A stretch of 8,993 bases of DNA from Candidatus Saccharimonadales bacterium (GCA_030145955.1 JASLCR010000043.1:1-8993), one strand, 5' to 3'; numbered from the stretch's first letter, positions 1 through 7,004 are shown. Translations and numbers: made by a program. Notes: generated by a model from the sequence alone, not told the origin.

Positions 1-531
1 ATTGGTGCGATTTCCTCAGCTGCCTATGCCATGTTGTTTCTACAAAGTGGGCTACTTGCAAGCGCCGTTCTCAATGCCTACCTTGTGCCAACACTTATAT
101 ATGGCTGGATTCGGTGGCGCAAAGATACCCAAACACGTCCTGTCACAAGAGTTCGACTTAGAATGATTCCTCCGTATATACTCATCGCTTTAGTAGGGTA
201 TGCAAGCGCAGCATTCATCAGTCAACGACTTGGAGGCGCTATGGCATGGACAGATAGTGTCATTTTAGCCGGCACCATTCTGGCGCAATTCCTCCTCGAT
301 AATAAAAAGCTAGAAAATTGGGGTGTCTGGGCTCTCGTTAACATTTTTGCGATTTACACCTACACAACAAGCGGCTTACCTCTTGTGGCATTCCAATACA
401 TCTTCTTCCTCGCAAGTACACTGTATGGATATATTATTTGGAAAAGGAGTTTACGTCATGAAAGCATTCGTACTACTAACGGCGATGCCACCAACGACTG
501 GTCACTTGCAACTGCTACAGTTCGCGAATAG
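1..531 (+). CDS. pnuC: PnuC-type nicotinamide riboside transporter, C-terminal part (5' end outside window)
   Basis: The frame is open from base 1, so the ATG at 31 is probably internal and the gene starts upstream; 176 residues are visible. PnuC proteins are inner-membrane facilitators for nicotinamide riboside (NR), which is trapped in the cell by phosphorylation. Seen here: several hydrophobic helices (about residues 10-36, 56-76, 85-98, 107-122, 127-147), the family-type YGWIRW at 34-39, a Lys-Leu-Glu-Asn-Trp-Gly-Val-Trp stretch near 103-110, and a final YGYIIWKR. These match the SWEET-like PnuC fold. The last 24-25 residues are polar and lie over the start of nadR in another frame, an unusually long overlap of 74 bases. 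The neighbouring NR kinase (NadR) supports NR as substrate. The family call is solid; the exact vitamer is inferred from context. Confidence 0.88.
   Translation: MGAISSAAYAMLFLQSGLLASAVLNAYLVPTLIYGWIRWRKDTQTRPVTRVRLRMIPPYILIALVGYASAAFISQRLGGAMAWTDSVILAGTILAQFLLDNKKLENWGVWALVNIFAIYTYTTSGLPLVAFQYIFFLASTLYGYIIWKRSLRHESIRTTNGDATNDWSLATATVRE
442..449 (+). promoter_or_regulatory. Shine-Dalgarno fixing the nadR start
   Basis: AAAAGGAG ends 8 bases before the ATG at 458. It selects this start over an in-frame ATG 45 codons earlier at 323, which lies inside pnuC and would add a non-homologous N-terminus. Confidence 0.75.
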
Positions 532-1495
532 AGTTGCCGTTGATGGCGTTGTTGCGATCATTAACACGCAGCCGCACGAACCGTTTCCACGTGAGCGCGT
601 CACGAGCCTTCAGGCTGCAATCAATCGTATTGGCCTCGGCAAACGAATTACACTCATTCATTATGACAAGGCTATCGAACAAGACCCACAAGTGCCAGGA
701 TTCTGGGACATGTGGAGAACAATGATGACCAGCTTTGGCATTACGAGTAATGACATCATCGTAGCAAGTGAACGTTATGGCAAAACGCTCGCTGATATCA
801 CCGACACCCAATTCTTTCCATATGATATCGACCGTATCATCAACTCAGCAAAAGCAACACCTGTACGACAAGACCCGTTTCTTCACTTCGATGATATTAT
901 TCCCGAGTTTCAGCACCATCTACGTCTACGTATCACTGTTTTTGGTGCCGAATCAACCGGAAAAACAACTCTCTCGCGTGAACTTGCACACACGCTAAAG
1001 GCTACCTGGCTCTTTGAGTACGCACGCCCCTACCTTGAGGAGACGGTCAATGAGATTACCCCTCGCTCTATGACGGCAATTTGGCAAGGTCAACGAGCAC
1101 TTCAAGAGCAAGCAAGTGATATTGGTACATCTCCCTATATCATCCAGGATACCGATCTATTCTCAACAGTCGGCTACTGGCAGTTTCCTCACTGGCAATC
1201 AACAATCGGAATATGCCCCGAGGAGCTTAAACATGATGCACTTCGTCTCGCATCAGATCTTTATATTGTGACACGCAGCAATATCCCTTTCGAAATCGAC
1301 CCGCTACGCTACGGTGGAGACAAACGAGAAGGCAGCGACGAGTATTGGATTAACATATGCAAGCAGTACAGCCTCCCTTACGTTATCCTCAGCTCGCATG
1401 ATCAAGCAAAACGCCTCACAGAAGCTTCAACACTCATCAAAAACCTGGCCGATGAACGAGCCCGTATGCTGGTCTACGACCGGCACAATTTATAG
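458..1495 (+). CDS. nadR: Bifunctional NMN adenylyltransferase / ribosylnicotinamide kinase (NadR-like)
   Basis: 345 residues. The protein would phosphorylate NR to NMN (C-terminal kinase) and adenylylate NMN to NAD (N-terminal nucleotidyltransferase) in the cytoplasm. The N-terminal domain (about 1-150) has the nucleotide-binding PPTTGH at 11-16, a form of the GxFxPxHxGH signature, then SERYG at 104-108 and a TPVRQDP segment at 134-140 typical of NadR. The P-loop kinase domain (about 157-335) has Walker A GAESTGKT at 163-170, then EYARPYLEE near 187-195, a QDTDLF segment at 230-235 with the expected Asp residues, and a DPLRYGGDKRE loop near 281-291. No N-terminal helix-turn-helix is present, so unlike enterobacterial NadR it is unlikely to be a repressor. 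It starts inside pnuC, consistent with a transporter-kinase pair. The start is chosen from the Shine-Dalgarno and from homology of the MKAFVLLTAMPP N-terminus. Confidence 0.92.
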   Translation: MKAFVLLTAMPPTTGHLQLLQFANRVAVDGVVAIINTQPHEPFPRERVTSLQAAINRIGLGKRITLIHYDKAIEQDPQVPGFWDMWRTMMTSFGITSNDIIVASERYGKTLADITDTQFFPYDIDRIINSAKATPVRQDPFLHFDDIIPEFQHHLRLRITVFGAESTGKTTLSRELAHTLKATWLFEYARPYLEETVNEITPRSMTAIWQGQRALQEQASDIGTSPYIIQDTDLFSTVGYWQFPHWQSTIGICPEELKHDALRLASDLYIVTRSNIPFEIDPLRYGGDKREGSDEYWINICKQYSLPYVILSSHDQAKRLTEASTLIKNLADERARMLVYDRHNL

Positions 1496-1509
1496 ATTTT
1501 TCAAAAGTT

Positions 1510-1526
1510 AGTGTTGACAATACACA
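1510..1526 (+). promoter_or_regulatory. Putative operator, copy 1 (AGTGT-N7-ACACA)
   Basis: AGTGT (1510-1514) and ACACA (1522-1526) form an inverted repeat with a 7-base centre, with one mismatched outer position. The element covers the -35 of the pncA promoter, where a bound repressor would block RNA polymerase. The arm and spacer arrangement recurs at 1554-1570. The regulator is unknown. Confidence 0.5.
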
Positions 1527-1542
1527 AAGCAATCGATATCAT
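1514..1542 (+). promoter_or_regulatory. Promoter of the pncA-pncB-Nudix/kinase operon
   Basis: TTGACA at 1514-1519, a 17-base spacer, and TATCAT at 1537-1542 (5 of 6 to consensus). The predicted start point is near 1549, giving a 5' leader of about 43 bases to the chosen pncA ATG. It lies in the only sizeable gap of the plus-strand block, so pncA-pncB-Nudix/kinase can be transcribed separately from pnuC-nadR. Confidence 0.75.
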
Positions 1543-1553
1543 GAGATATAGAA

Positions 1554-1570
1554 AGTGTAGTATATACACT
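1554..1570 (+). promoter_or_regulatory. Putative operator, copy 2 (AGTGT-N7-ACACT)
   Basis: AGTGT (1554-1558) and ACACT (1566-1570) are perfect inverted arms around a 7-base AT-rich centre, which extends to AGTGTA/TACACT with a 5-base centre. The site lies about 5-21 bases after the predicted transcription start. Its centre is 44 bases, roughly four helical turns, from the centre of copy 1, so two dimers could sit on the same DNA face. Confidence 0.55.
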
Positions 1571-1579
1571 AAGTAAATG

Positions 1580-1585
1580 AAGGGA
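1580..1585 (+). promoter_or_regulatory. Shine-Dalgarno fixing the pncA start
   Basis: AAGGGA lies 6 bases before the ATG at 1592. The earlier in-frame ATG at 1577 overlaps the upstream edge of this element and has no good Shine-Dalgarno of its own, so 1592 is preferred. Confidence 0.65.
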
Positions 1586-1591
1586 TCTACT

Positions 1592-2215
1592 ATGAAAACA
1601 TTTGAACAACCACGAAACGTCCTTGTTGCTGTCGACGTACAAAATGACTTTATTACTGGCAGCCTCGCAGTCACCGAAGGAGATCAAGTAGTAGCTCCTC
1701 TGAATGAAGTTGCCGAAGCAGTGCGAAATACCGACGGAGAGGTCATCTTTACCCGCGACTGGCACCCTGCCTCAACACCCCACTTCGACACCTGGCCCGT
1801 TCACTGCGTCGCCGAAACAAACGGTGCAGAGTTTTACCCTGAGCTCGATATCAAGGAAGAGGATATTGTCGTATCAAAAGGAATGGGACAAACAGATGGC
1901 TACTCTGGATGGGAAGGTGTATCAGATCACGGCGAGACACTTGAAGAGCTCATTATCCCAAAGACTCCTGAAGAAAAAGTACGTATCTTCATTGGAGGTC
2001 TCGCAACCGATTATTGCGTTCAAGCAACAGCACTCGATATCGCCGCTCGCTTCGATGCTGACGAACGAGTTGCTATGTACCTGCTACGAGATGCAATTCG
2101 TGCCGTTGGTTTACAACCAGACGATGAACATCGTGCTATGGACGCCATGCGTGATGCCAAGCTAATCGCCATCTCAGCTCAAGAAGCAAAAGCAATGATC
2201 GAAGGAGGCTGCTAA
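1592..2215 (+). CDS. pncA: Nicotinamidase (isochorismatase-like cysteine hydrolase)
   Basis: 207 residues from the ATG at 1592. It hydrolyses nicotinamide to nicotinate and ammonia in the cytoplasm and feeds PncB next door. The catalytic triad of the family is visible: Asp15 in VDVQNDF, Lys96 in VVSKGMG and Cys142 in GLATDYCV. The metal-site residues Asp56, His58, His64 and His71 lie in the RDWHPASTPHFDTWPVHC segment, in the order seen in mycobacterial PncA. Length is normal for the family. pncB starts one base after the stop. Transcription should come from the promoter at 1514-1542 under control of the paired inverted repeats. Nothing is missing from the active site, so the function call is firm. 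Confidence 0.95.
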   Translation: MKTFEQPRNVLVAVDVQNDFITGSLAVTEGDQVVAPLNEVAEAVRNTDGEVIFTRDWHPASTPHFDTWPVHCVAETNGAEFYPELDIKEEDIVVSKGMGQTDGYSGWEGVSDHGETLEELIIPKTPEEKVRIFIGGLATDYCVQATALDIAARFDADERVAMYLLRDAIRAVGLQPDDEHRAMDAMRDAKLIAISAQEAKAMIEGGC

Positions 2216-2216
2216 G

Positions 2217-3452
2217 ATGAGTGAACGACATCTTTCCCAAGGTCTTGATTATTACAAAGCAACTATGGGGCAGCTTGAATTCCAGAAACACCCAGATATC
2301 GAAGTAACGTTTGGTCTCAAAAATCGAGCAGATTCACTACTCTCAGAGTACGTCTCTCCTGATGAGTTGCGCCAACATCTTGATCAGCTTCAACATGGCT
2401 GGCAACCAGATGAGCTCGCCTACCTTGCTAGTTTGCAAAATCAAGACGGAACAGCGCAATTCTCAGAAGATTACCTCGATTTCCTAGCTGACAACCCGCT
2501 GCCACCAGCTCACGTTACTCTTGATGAGCGCGGCGACTTAGCCGTCACCACCACTGGAAAATGGCCTCTCGTCACCTTCTGGGAAACCGTCGTCATGAGC
2601 GAACTTAATGAGTTGTATTTCAAAAATAAACTCGAGAAAGAAGGCAGCTCACTTACTGAGCTCTATCAAGAAGGTGATCGACGCTTAGACGAAAAAATTA
2701 CATTACTACAAACTCGTCCCGACATTAAGTTCTCAGATTTTGGCACACGCCGTCGGTTTAGTTACGAATGGCAAAAGCATGTCATTGAGCGTATCGCTCA
2801 AGAGCTACCGGAGAACTTTCTTGGCACCTCGAATATTTATCTGGCTCACGAGCTAGGTCTAAAGCCTATCGGCACCTTCGCTCATGAATTACCGATGGTA
2901 TATGCCGCACTTGCAGATCAAAGTGGCGACAACCCGCTCGATGGCCACAACCAAGTGTTGCAAGACTGGCAAGACCTTTACAAAGGTGACCTCTCGACCG
3001 CCCTTACCGATACCTTTACAAGTGACTTTTTCTTCGTCGACTTCACCCAGGAGCAAGCCAAGAGCTGGAAAGCCTTACGGCACGATTCGGGCGATCCGAT
3101 TGAGTTCGGTGAAAAGGTAATTGATTTTTATACTCGTCATGGCGTCGATCCACACCAAAAGACAATCGTCTTCAGTGACGGACTCGACATTACAACTATC
3201 ATCAAACTAGCCGACACGTTCAAAGATCGCATTAATGTCATATTTGGCTGGGGTACAACTCTCACCAATGACCTTGGCATCAAAGCGAACAATTTTGTCA
3301 TGAAGGCAGTGCAGGCAAACAATACTTCAACCGTTAAGCTGAGTGATATTGAAGGTAAGCACACTGGCTCACCAGACAAGATCGAACTCTACAAAGAAAA
3401 AGTTACTGAAGCACTTGGTATAGCCGCTACGAAAGAAATAGTGCTAGTATGA
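2217..3452 (+). CDS. pncB: Nicotinate phosphoribosyltransferase
   Basis: 411 residues, near the roughly 400 of enterobacterial PncB. It makes nicotinate mononucleotide from nicotinate and PRPP, aided by ATP hydrolysis. Family landmarks in order: LDYYKATM near the N-terminus, TGKWPLVTFWET at 113-124, FGTRRRFS at 175-182, GTSNIYLA at 203-210, and GTFAHE at 219-224. His223 there corresponds to the histidine that is phosphorylated in characterised PncB. Then come RHDSGDP at 288-294 and FGWGT at 343-347. The Shine-Dalgarno AAGGAGG (2202-2208) ends 8 bases before the ATG, inside the end of pncA, and the two genes are one base apart. The product would need NadD and NadE, neither in this window. The stop overlaps the next start as ATGA. 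Confidence 0.96.
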   Translation: MSERHLSQGLDYYKATMGQLEFQKHPDIEVTFGLKNRADSLLSEYVSPDELRQHLDQLQHGWQPDELAYLASLQNQDGTAQFSEDYLDFLADNPLPPAHVTLDERGDLAVTTTGKWPLVTFWETVVMSELNELYFKNKLEKEGSSLTELYQEGDRRLDEKITLLQTRPDIKFSDFGTRRRFSYEWQKHVIERIAQELPENFLGTSNIYLAHELGLKPIGTFAHELPMVYAALADQSGDNPLDGHNQVLQDWQDLYKGDLSTALTDTFTSDFFFVDFTQEQAKSWKALRHDSGDPIEFGEKVIDFYTRHGVDPHQKTIVFSDGLDITTIIKLADTFKDRINVIFGWGTTLTNDLGIKANNFVMKAVQANNTSTVKLSDIEGKHTGSPDKIELYKEKVTEALGIAATKEIVLV

Positions 3453-4804
3453 GCGAACTTCTGAATGATACAAAACGGGAATTATGGTATGACGGTCCTA
3501 ACTATACTGCCGATGCGGTCATTATCGATCCCGCTGCAGCAAACATTCTTTTAATTAAGCGAAAGGACACTGGTGACTGGGCCCTTCCGGGTGGGTTTAT
3601 CGACAAGACTGATAGCTCTGGGTATCATGCAGCTATCCGCGAAGCAGAGGAAGAGGCATCAATGCGGGTCGGTGGGTATGCGCCCCGCATTTTCAAAGGC
3701 ATTGTTGACGACCCGCGCAATTCGGAGCATGCCTGGATCGAAACGGAAGCATTTCTCTTTCATGCCTCAAGTGAAATTCCCGTTAACGGTAAAGACGATG
3801 CTACGGATGCACAGTGGCATAGTCTCGCGTCGCTGCCGCCGCTCTATGCCTCACATCAGGCTATTCTTGAACGTGCGCTAGATACGCTTGACGGGCAAAA
3901 TCTCGTCGAGGCGTTTACAATGCCGGATGCTTTTACAAGAGTTGACGGTGGTCATATGGAATACGAGAAATACATTTTTGAGAAAGACGGCCAAGCAGTG
4001 TTCTGCAAACAGCACCGTGAAGAAAACTTCAGTGATATTGAGAAATCGGAGCACTCATTCTTATATCTACAGAAGGAGGCGTCAATTCTATCACACCTTC
4101 GCATTCACAACTTCCCCGCCATTCCCTACCAATCTACGCTGCATGTTGATGCACTTGCCATGACAGCACTATCACCAAATAATGGGTGGTGCTGGAAAGC
4201 AAACGAAGACTCGCTACAGTCTTACATCAATGATGCTTTCCGGACATTTGAACAACTCGAGCAAGTCACTCCACCACTTGATACGTTCCCTATTGAAGCA
4301 TCGTATGCAACGTTTCGCCGGGAAGGATGGCAAGCGATCGATACAAGCACTCGAGAAAAACTCAGCTCTCGGTTTTTCGACTTTGCGCCCCGTTTACATG
4401 ACCAAACCAGACAGTCGGCGCACGCACTGTTTGATGACTTACGCCAGCTGCAGCAAGATGCACACCTGCCGCACTCACCTGAAAATCTTGTATTTTGTCA
4501 CCACGATATTCGACAGTCAAACATTGCATGGCATCCTGATTACGCAACAAAATTAGTTGACTGGAGTTGGGCCGGATACGGGGAACCAGGAAGTGATATT
4601 ACTAGCTTGCTCATTGACCTTCATAAAAGTGGTCATGACATTTCACCCCATCTTCATCGTATCAATCCGCATCATTGTCTCACCCTTATCGGATTTTGGC
4701 TTGCCCATAGCACATGGCCATATCGTGGAGATGACACGGTACGCTTTCAGCAATTCACTTCAGCAGTAAGTGCGTATGAGTTATATACACTACTTAGTCG
4801 ATGA
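3449..4804 (+). CDS. Fused Nudix hydrolase and APH/choline-kinase-like phosphotransferase
   Basis: 451 residues in two domains. The N-terminal Nudix domain (about 1-150) has WALPGGFID at 44-52 and a Nudix box ending REAEEEAS at 64-71. The REuxEE core needed for metal binding is kept, but the first box Glu is Asp, there is one extra residue before the Arg, and the usual Gly is Ser. The C-terminal half (about 160-451) is a protein-kinase-like phosphotransferase: a candidate ATP lysine at 187 (VFCKQ), Glu in LQKEASIL near 210, the catalytic HHDIRQSN at 351-358 (His351, Asp353, Asn358) and the metal Asp371 in LVDWSWAGYGEPGSD. The start overlaps the pncB stop (ATGA), implying translational coupling and a shared NAD-related role. 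The Nudix half resembles ADP-ribose/dinucleotide pyrophosphatases by its LPGGFID segment. The kinase substrate cannot be told from sequence. No winged-helix domain is seen, so it is not an NrtR repressor. Confidence 0.9.
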   Translation: MSELLNDTKRELWYDGPNYTADAVIIDPAAANILLIKRKDTGDWALPGGFIDKTDSSGYHAAIREAEEEASMRVGGYAPRIFKGIVDDPRNSEHAWIETEAFLFHASSEIPVNGKDDATDAQWHSLASLPPLYASHQAILERALDTLDGQNLVEAFTMPDAFTRVDGGHMEYEKYIFEKDGQAVFCKQHREENFSDIEKSEHSFLYLQKEASILSHLRIHNFPAIPYQSTLHVDALAMTALSPNNGWCWKANEDSLQSYINDAFRTFEQLEQVTPPLDTFPIEASYATFRREGWQAIDTSTREKLSSRFFDFAPRLHDQTRQSAHALFDDLRQLQQDAHLPHSPENLVFCHHDIRQSNIAWHPDYATKLVDWSWAGYGEPGSDITSLLIDLHKSGHDISPHLHRINPHHCLTLIGFWLAHSTWPYRGDDTVRFQQFTSAVSAYELYTLLSR

Positions 4805-6289
4805 CTGTTCGACTTTTGTCCCCGGCTCCGCTGTGTGCAGCTGCATTCTCGGGAATAAAACACCTTCAAGCGGCTTTACAACACCAGTTTCAAATGTCGT
4901 ATGAATTGCTCGAGCAGTGCCCGGAAGGAATGGCACAAGAAGGTCAGCAATTTGCAGAAGGTTACCAACACAATGTGCTAAGATTTCCGTCAGATGGTCC
5001 TCAGCATCTGGGTCAGTGTCTCGATTCTTTGCTACGCCCCATGGCTTCACATCATCAATATATTTATTGAGTGAGCGCACCATGTCCCACACTTCATTAA
5101 GTGCTTTGTTAAATTCAAGCTTCTCGAATGCCTCGTGATACGCCCGCATATCATGCTCCCCGAGTGGCGCATCACCAATCACGCCAGATTGGTACTTTTC
5201 AATCATATTCGCTACGCGTGAAACAAGATTACCAAGCTCATTGGCAAGCTCAGTGTTGTACGCAGTCTCAAATTTTTCCCATGTAAAATCACCGTCATCG
5301 AGTGTTGGAATATGGCGAGAGAAAAAGTAGCGGAAGGCATCAAGCCCATACTGATCAATAATTTCATTCGGGTCAACCACGTTGCCAACCGTCTTGCTCA
5401 TCTTTGCTCCACCAACATTCACAAAGCCATGCACGAGTAGCTTGCGTGGCAGCGTCAATCCAAGGCCAAGTAAAATCACTGGCCAAATACCTGCATGAAA
5501 CCTTAGGATATCTTTACCAACCACCTGCACCTCAGCTGGCCAATAGTCTTGCCAGTCTGCATTATCCGGATATCCAAGCACGGTAATGTAATTACACAGC
5601 GCATCGAGCCACACATACATTACTTGACTCGGATCACCCGGTACCTCAACACCCCAGCTCAAACTTTTACGCGGACGGGAAATTGACACGTCTTTCACAC
5701 CGTCTTTGATAAGCTCTAAGAATTCTTTTTTGCGAAATTCCGGTACAATCTGCATCTTATTTTTCTCAATTGCATCGCGGATTTGCTCAGTAAAATCACT
5801 ACAACGAAGAAAATAGTTCTCCTCTGATACATGCTCATAGGGTGTCTGGTGGTCTGGGCACACACCATTTGTCTCCGCAACTTCCTTTTCAGTAAAGAAC
5901 GCCTCATGCCCCATGCAGTACCAACCTTCATACTTATCTTTGTAAATATGAGGTTGGAGCTGCTGCCAAATATATTGCACGGCGCCTTTATGGTGGCCAT
6001 CAGTAGTGCGAATAAAGTCAGTAAATCCCGCACCAATTTTACGCATTAATACTTCAAAATTACCGTACATTTTGTCGGTATATTCTTGTGGTGTAATGCC
6101 TGCCTCGGCTGCCTTAGCAGCAATCTTGTTGCCGTGCTCATCGGTACCAACCTGAAACCGAACCGCATGACCATTTTGCATCTGGTAACGTGCCCAGATG
6201 TCGGCCAAGAGATAATCAAGGGCATTGCCAATATGGGGCGTGCCGTTGACGTACGGAATAGCAGTAGTGACGTAGAGATTCTTTCCCAT
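4790..6289 (-). CDS. metG: Methionyl-tRNA synthetase
   Basis: 499 residues. It charges tRNA-Met with methionine. The class I signatures are present: HIGN at 19-22 (the HIGH motif) and KMSKT at 296-300 (the KMSKS motif). Also seen are VGTDEHGNKI at 47-56, DVSISRPR at 200-207 and the C-terminal helical anticodon-binding domain (about 340-480). In the connective peptide the usual first Cys-x-x-Cys knuckle reads YCMGHE (124-129), so the normal zinc ligand set is not retained. There is no C-terminal EMAPII-like tRNA-binding domain, so this is the short form. It starts 21 bases after the YfiH-like gene and has no Shine-Dalgarno; a TATACT box (6298-6303) lies 8 bases before the ATG. Its 3' end overlaps the convergent Nudix-kinase gene by 15 bases. 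Confidence 0.97.
   Translation of the reverse strand: MGKNLYVTTAIPYVNGTPHIGNALDYLLADIWARYQMQNGHAVRFQVGTDEHGNKIAAKAAEAGITPQEYTDKMYGNFEVLMRKIGAGFTDFIRTTDGHHKGAVQYIWQQLQPHIYKDKYEGWYCMGHEAFFTEKEVAETNGVCPDHQTPYEHVSEENYFLRCSDFTEQIRDAIEKNKMQIVPEFRKKEFLELIKDGVKDVSISRPRKSLSWGVEVPGDPSQVMYVWLDALCNYITVLGYPDNADWQDYWPAEVQVVGKDILRFHAGIWPVILLGLGLTLPRKLLVHGFVNVGGAKMSKTVGNVVDPNEIIDQYGLDAFRYFFSRHIPTLDDGDFTWEKFETAYNTELANELGNLVSRVANMIEKYQSGVIGDAPLGEHDMRAYHEAFEKLEFNKALNEVWDMVRSLNKYIDDVKPWGVAKNRDTDPDAEDHLTEILAHCVGNLLQIADLLVPFLPGTARAIHTTFETGVVKPLEGVLFPRMQLHTAEPGTKVEQSSTK
4796..4817 (+). terminator. Possible weak intrinsic terminator after the Nudix-kinase gene
   Basis: AGTCGA (4796-4801) pairs with TCGACT (4809-4814) around a 7-base loop, followed by TTTT at 4814-4817. 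The gene's TGA stop (4802-4804) is in the loop and the hairpin lies inside the 3' end of metG on the other strand. The stem is short and the T tract only four bases, so this is tentative. Confidence 0.33.
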
Positions 6290-6297
6290 TAGGTCTT

Positions 6298-6303
6298 AGT
6301 ATA
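6298..6303 (-). promoter_or_regulatory. Possible -10 element for a leaderless or near-leaderless metG transcript
   Basis: TTATACT on the minus strand ends 8 bases before the metG ATG. No convincing -35 is seen 16-18 bases upstream and no Shine-Dalgarno follows. The same TTATACT-to-ATG arrangement occurs before the preceding gene. Confidence 0.35.
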
Positions 6304-6310
6304 ACAGAGG

Positions 6311-6976
6311 TTATTTTTTCAGCATAGCGAACACCGCATGACGGCCGTCCGCCTGCTGATTACCTTTAAGAAATTCACTATGAGAGAATAGTGCTTTGTC
6401 TTTTGTCGTATCGCGTGCGTCCACTTTAATATTGGCTTTATTAATACCGGCCGAAATAAGCTGCTCAACCGCCGTCTCATATAGGCCTCTTCCGCCCAGA
6501 CTACGGATAGGATATGCATCCTTACCTGCTGCAGGCGTCAAATAGATTCGGATATCTTCCGGAAGGATACCTGTCTGTTTCATAAAGTATTCAACTGAAC
6601 GCTTGCCGCCTTCCTGTTCAAGATTATGTCGACCAAGATGAGACACCATTAACGCCGTATGGTTTTTATCCCAAATCACTGCGCCAACGCAATCAGCAAG
6701 AGGTAAGAACAGTGTTACATCTTTTTCTCGTGTCAGTAATGCATCAGCGATAATTGTGCTCTCGGTTGAAACGCCTTCACCAGCCTGAGTGCTATCTACC
6801 ACGCTGTAGCGACAATAATCATCACCTTCGTAGACGAGCTGCACAAGACATCCTTTCGTAGGATCAGCATTCATCGATGCAATAAATCTAGCTCGATTCT
6901 CTAAGACATTCTCATCGTCTTTCATCGAGCCATCGGCAACCATAGATAGCTTTATCAAAACTTGCCCATCAATCAT
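6311..6976 (-). CDS. Divergent YfiH/laccase-domain (polyphenol oxidase family) protein
   Basis: 221 residues from the ATG at 6976. Family features: an N-terminal strand followed by ADGSMK and ENRARF (27-32), PLADC at 92-96, VSHLG at 111-115, and an FSHSEFLKGNQQADGRHAVFAML ending of the usual FfSyRr...GR type. YfiH-family enzymes are linked to purine nucleoside metabolism through a His-Cys-His metal site. Here Cys96 and His113 remain, but the first His of the QVHG-type motif appears to be Tyr49 (LVQLVYEG), and the Cys usually found before CYEV is absent (AAGKDAYPI). Activity is therefore uncertain. A longer form from an ATG at 7015 is possible, but that start lies in the upstream hairpin and lacks a Shine-Dalgarno; the 6976 start fits the family N-terminus. 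Followed after 21 bases by metG. Confidence 0.8.
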   Translation of the reverse strand: MIDGQVLIKLSMVADGSMKDDENVLENRARFIASMNADPTKGCLVQLVYEGDDYCRYSVVDSTQAGEGVSTESTIIADALLTREKDVTLFLPLADCVGAVIWDKNHTALMVSHLGRHNLEQEGGKRSVEYFMKQTGILPEDIRIYLTPAAGKDAYPIRSLGGRGLYETAVEQLISAGINKANIKVDARDTTKDKALFSHSEFLKGNQQADGRHAVFAMLKK

Positions 6977-6983
6977 ATCTAAA

Positions 6984-6989
6984 AGTATA
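6984..6989 (-). promoter_or_regulatory. Possible -10 element for a leaderless YfiH-like transcript
   Basis: TTATACT on the minus strand ends 7 bases before the ATG at 6976, which would put the start point at or next to the start codon. No Shine-Dalgarno is present and the -35 is not recognisable. The box sits just after a terminator-like hairpin and T-rich tract, which fits a new transcription unit starting here. Confidence 0.38.
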
Positions 6990-7004
6990 AAGTGAAAATG
7001 AAAT

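Noticed and set aside
323..457. Upstream extension of nadR to an ATG at 323
   Set aside because: It lies wholly inside pnuC and does not resemble the NadR N-terminus; the ATG at 458 has a Shine-Dalgarno and matches the family start.
4782..4792. TATATACACTA, identical to part of operator copy 2
   Set aside because: It encodes the C-terminus of the Nudix-kinase protein, has no matching AGTGT arm at the right distance and no promoter nearby.
3449..4804. NrtR-type Nudix repressor for the paired dyads
   Set aside because: NrtR has a C-terminal winged-helix domain; this protein has an APH-type kinase domain with intact catalytic residues instead.
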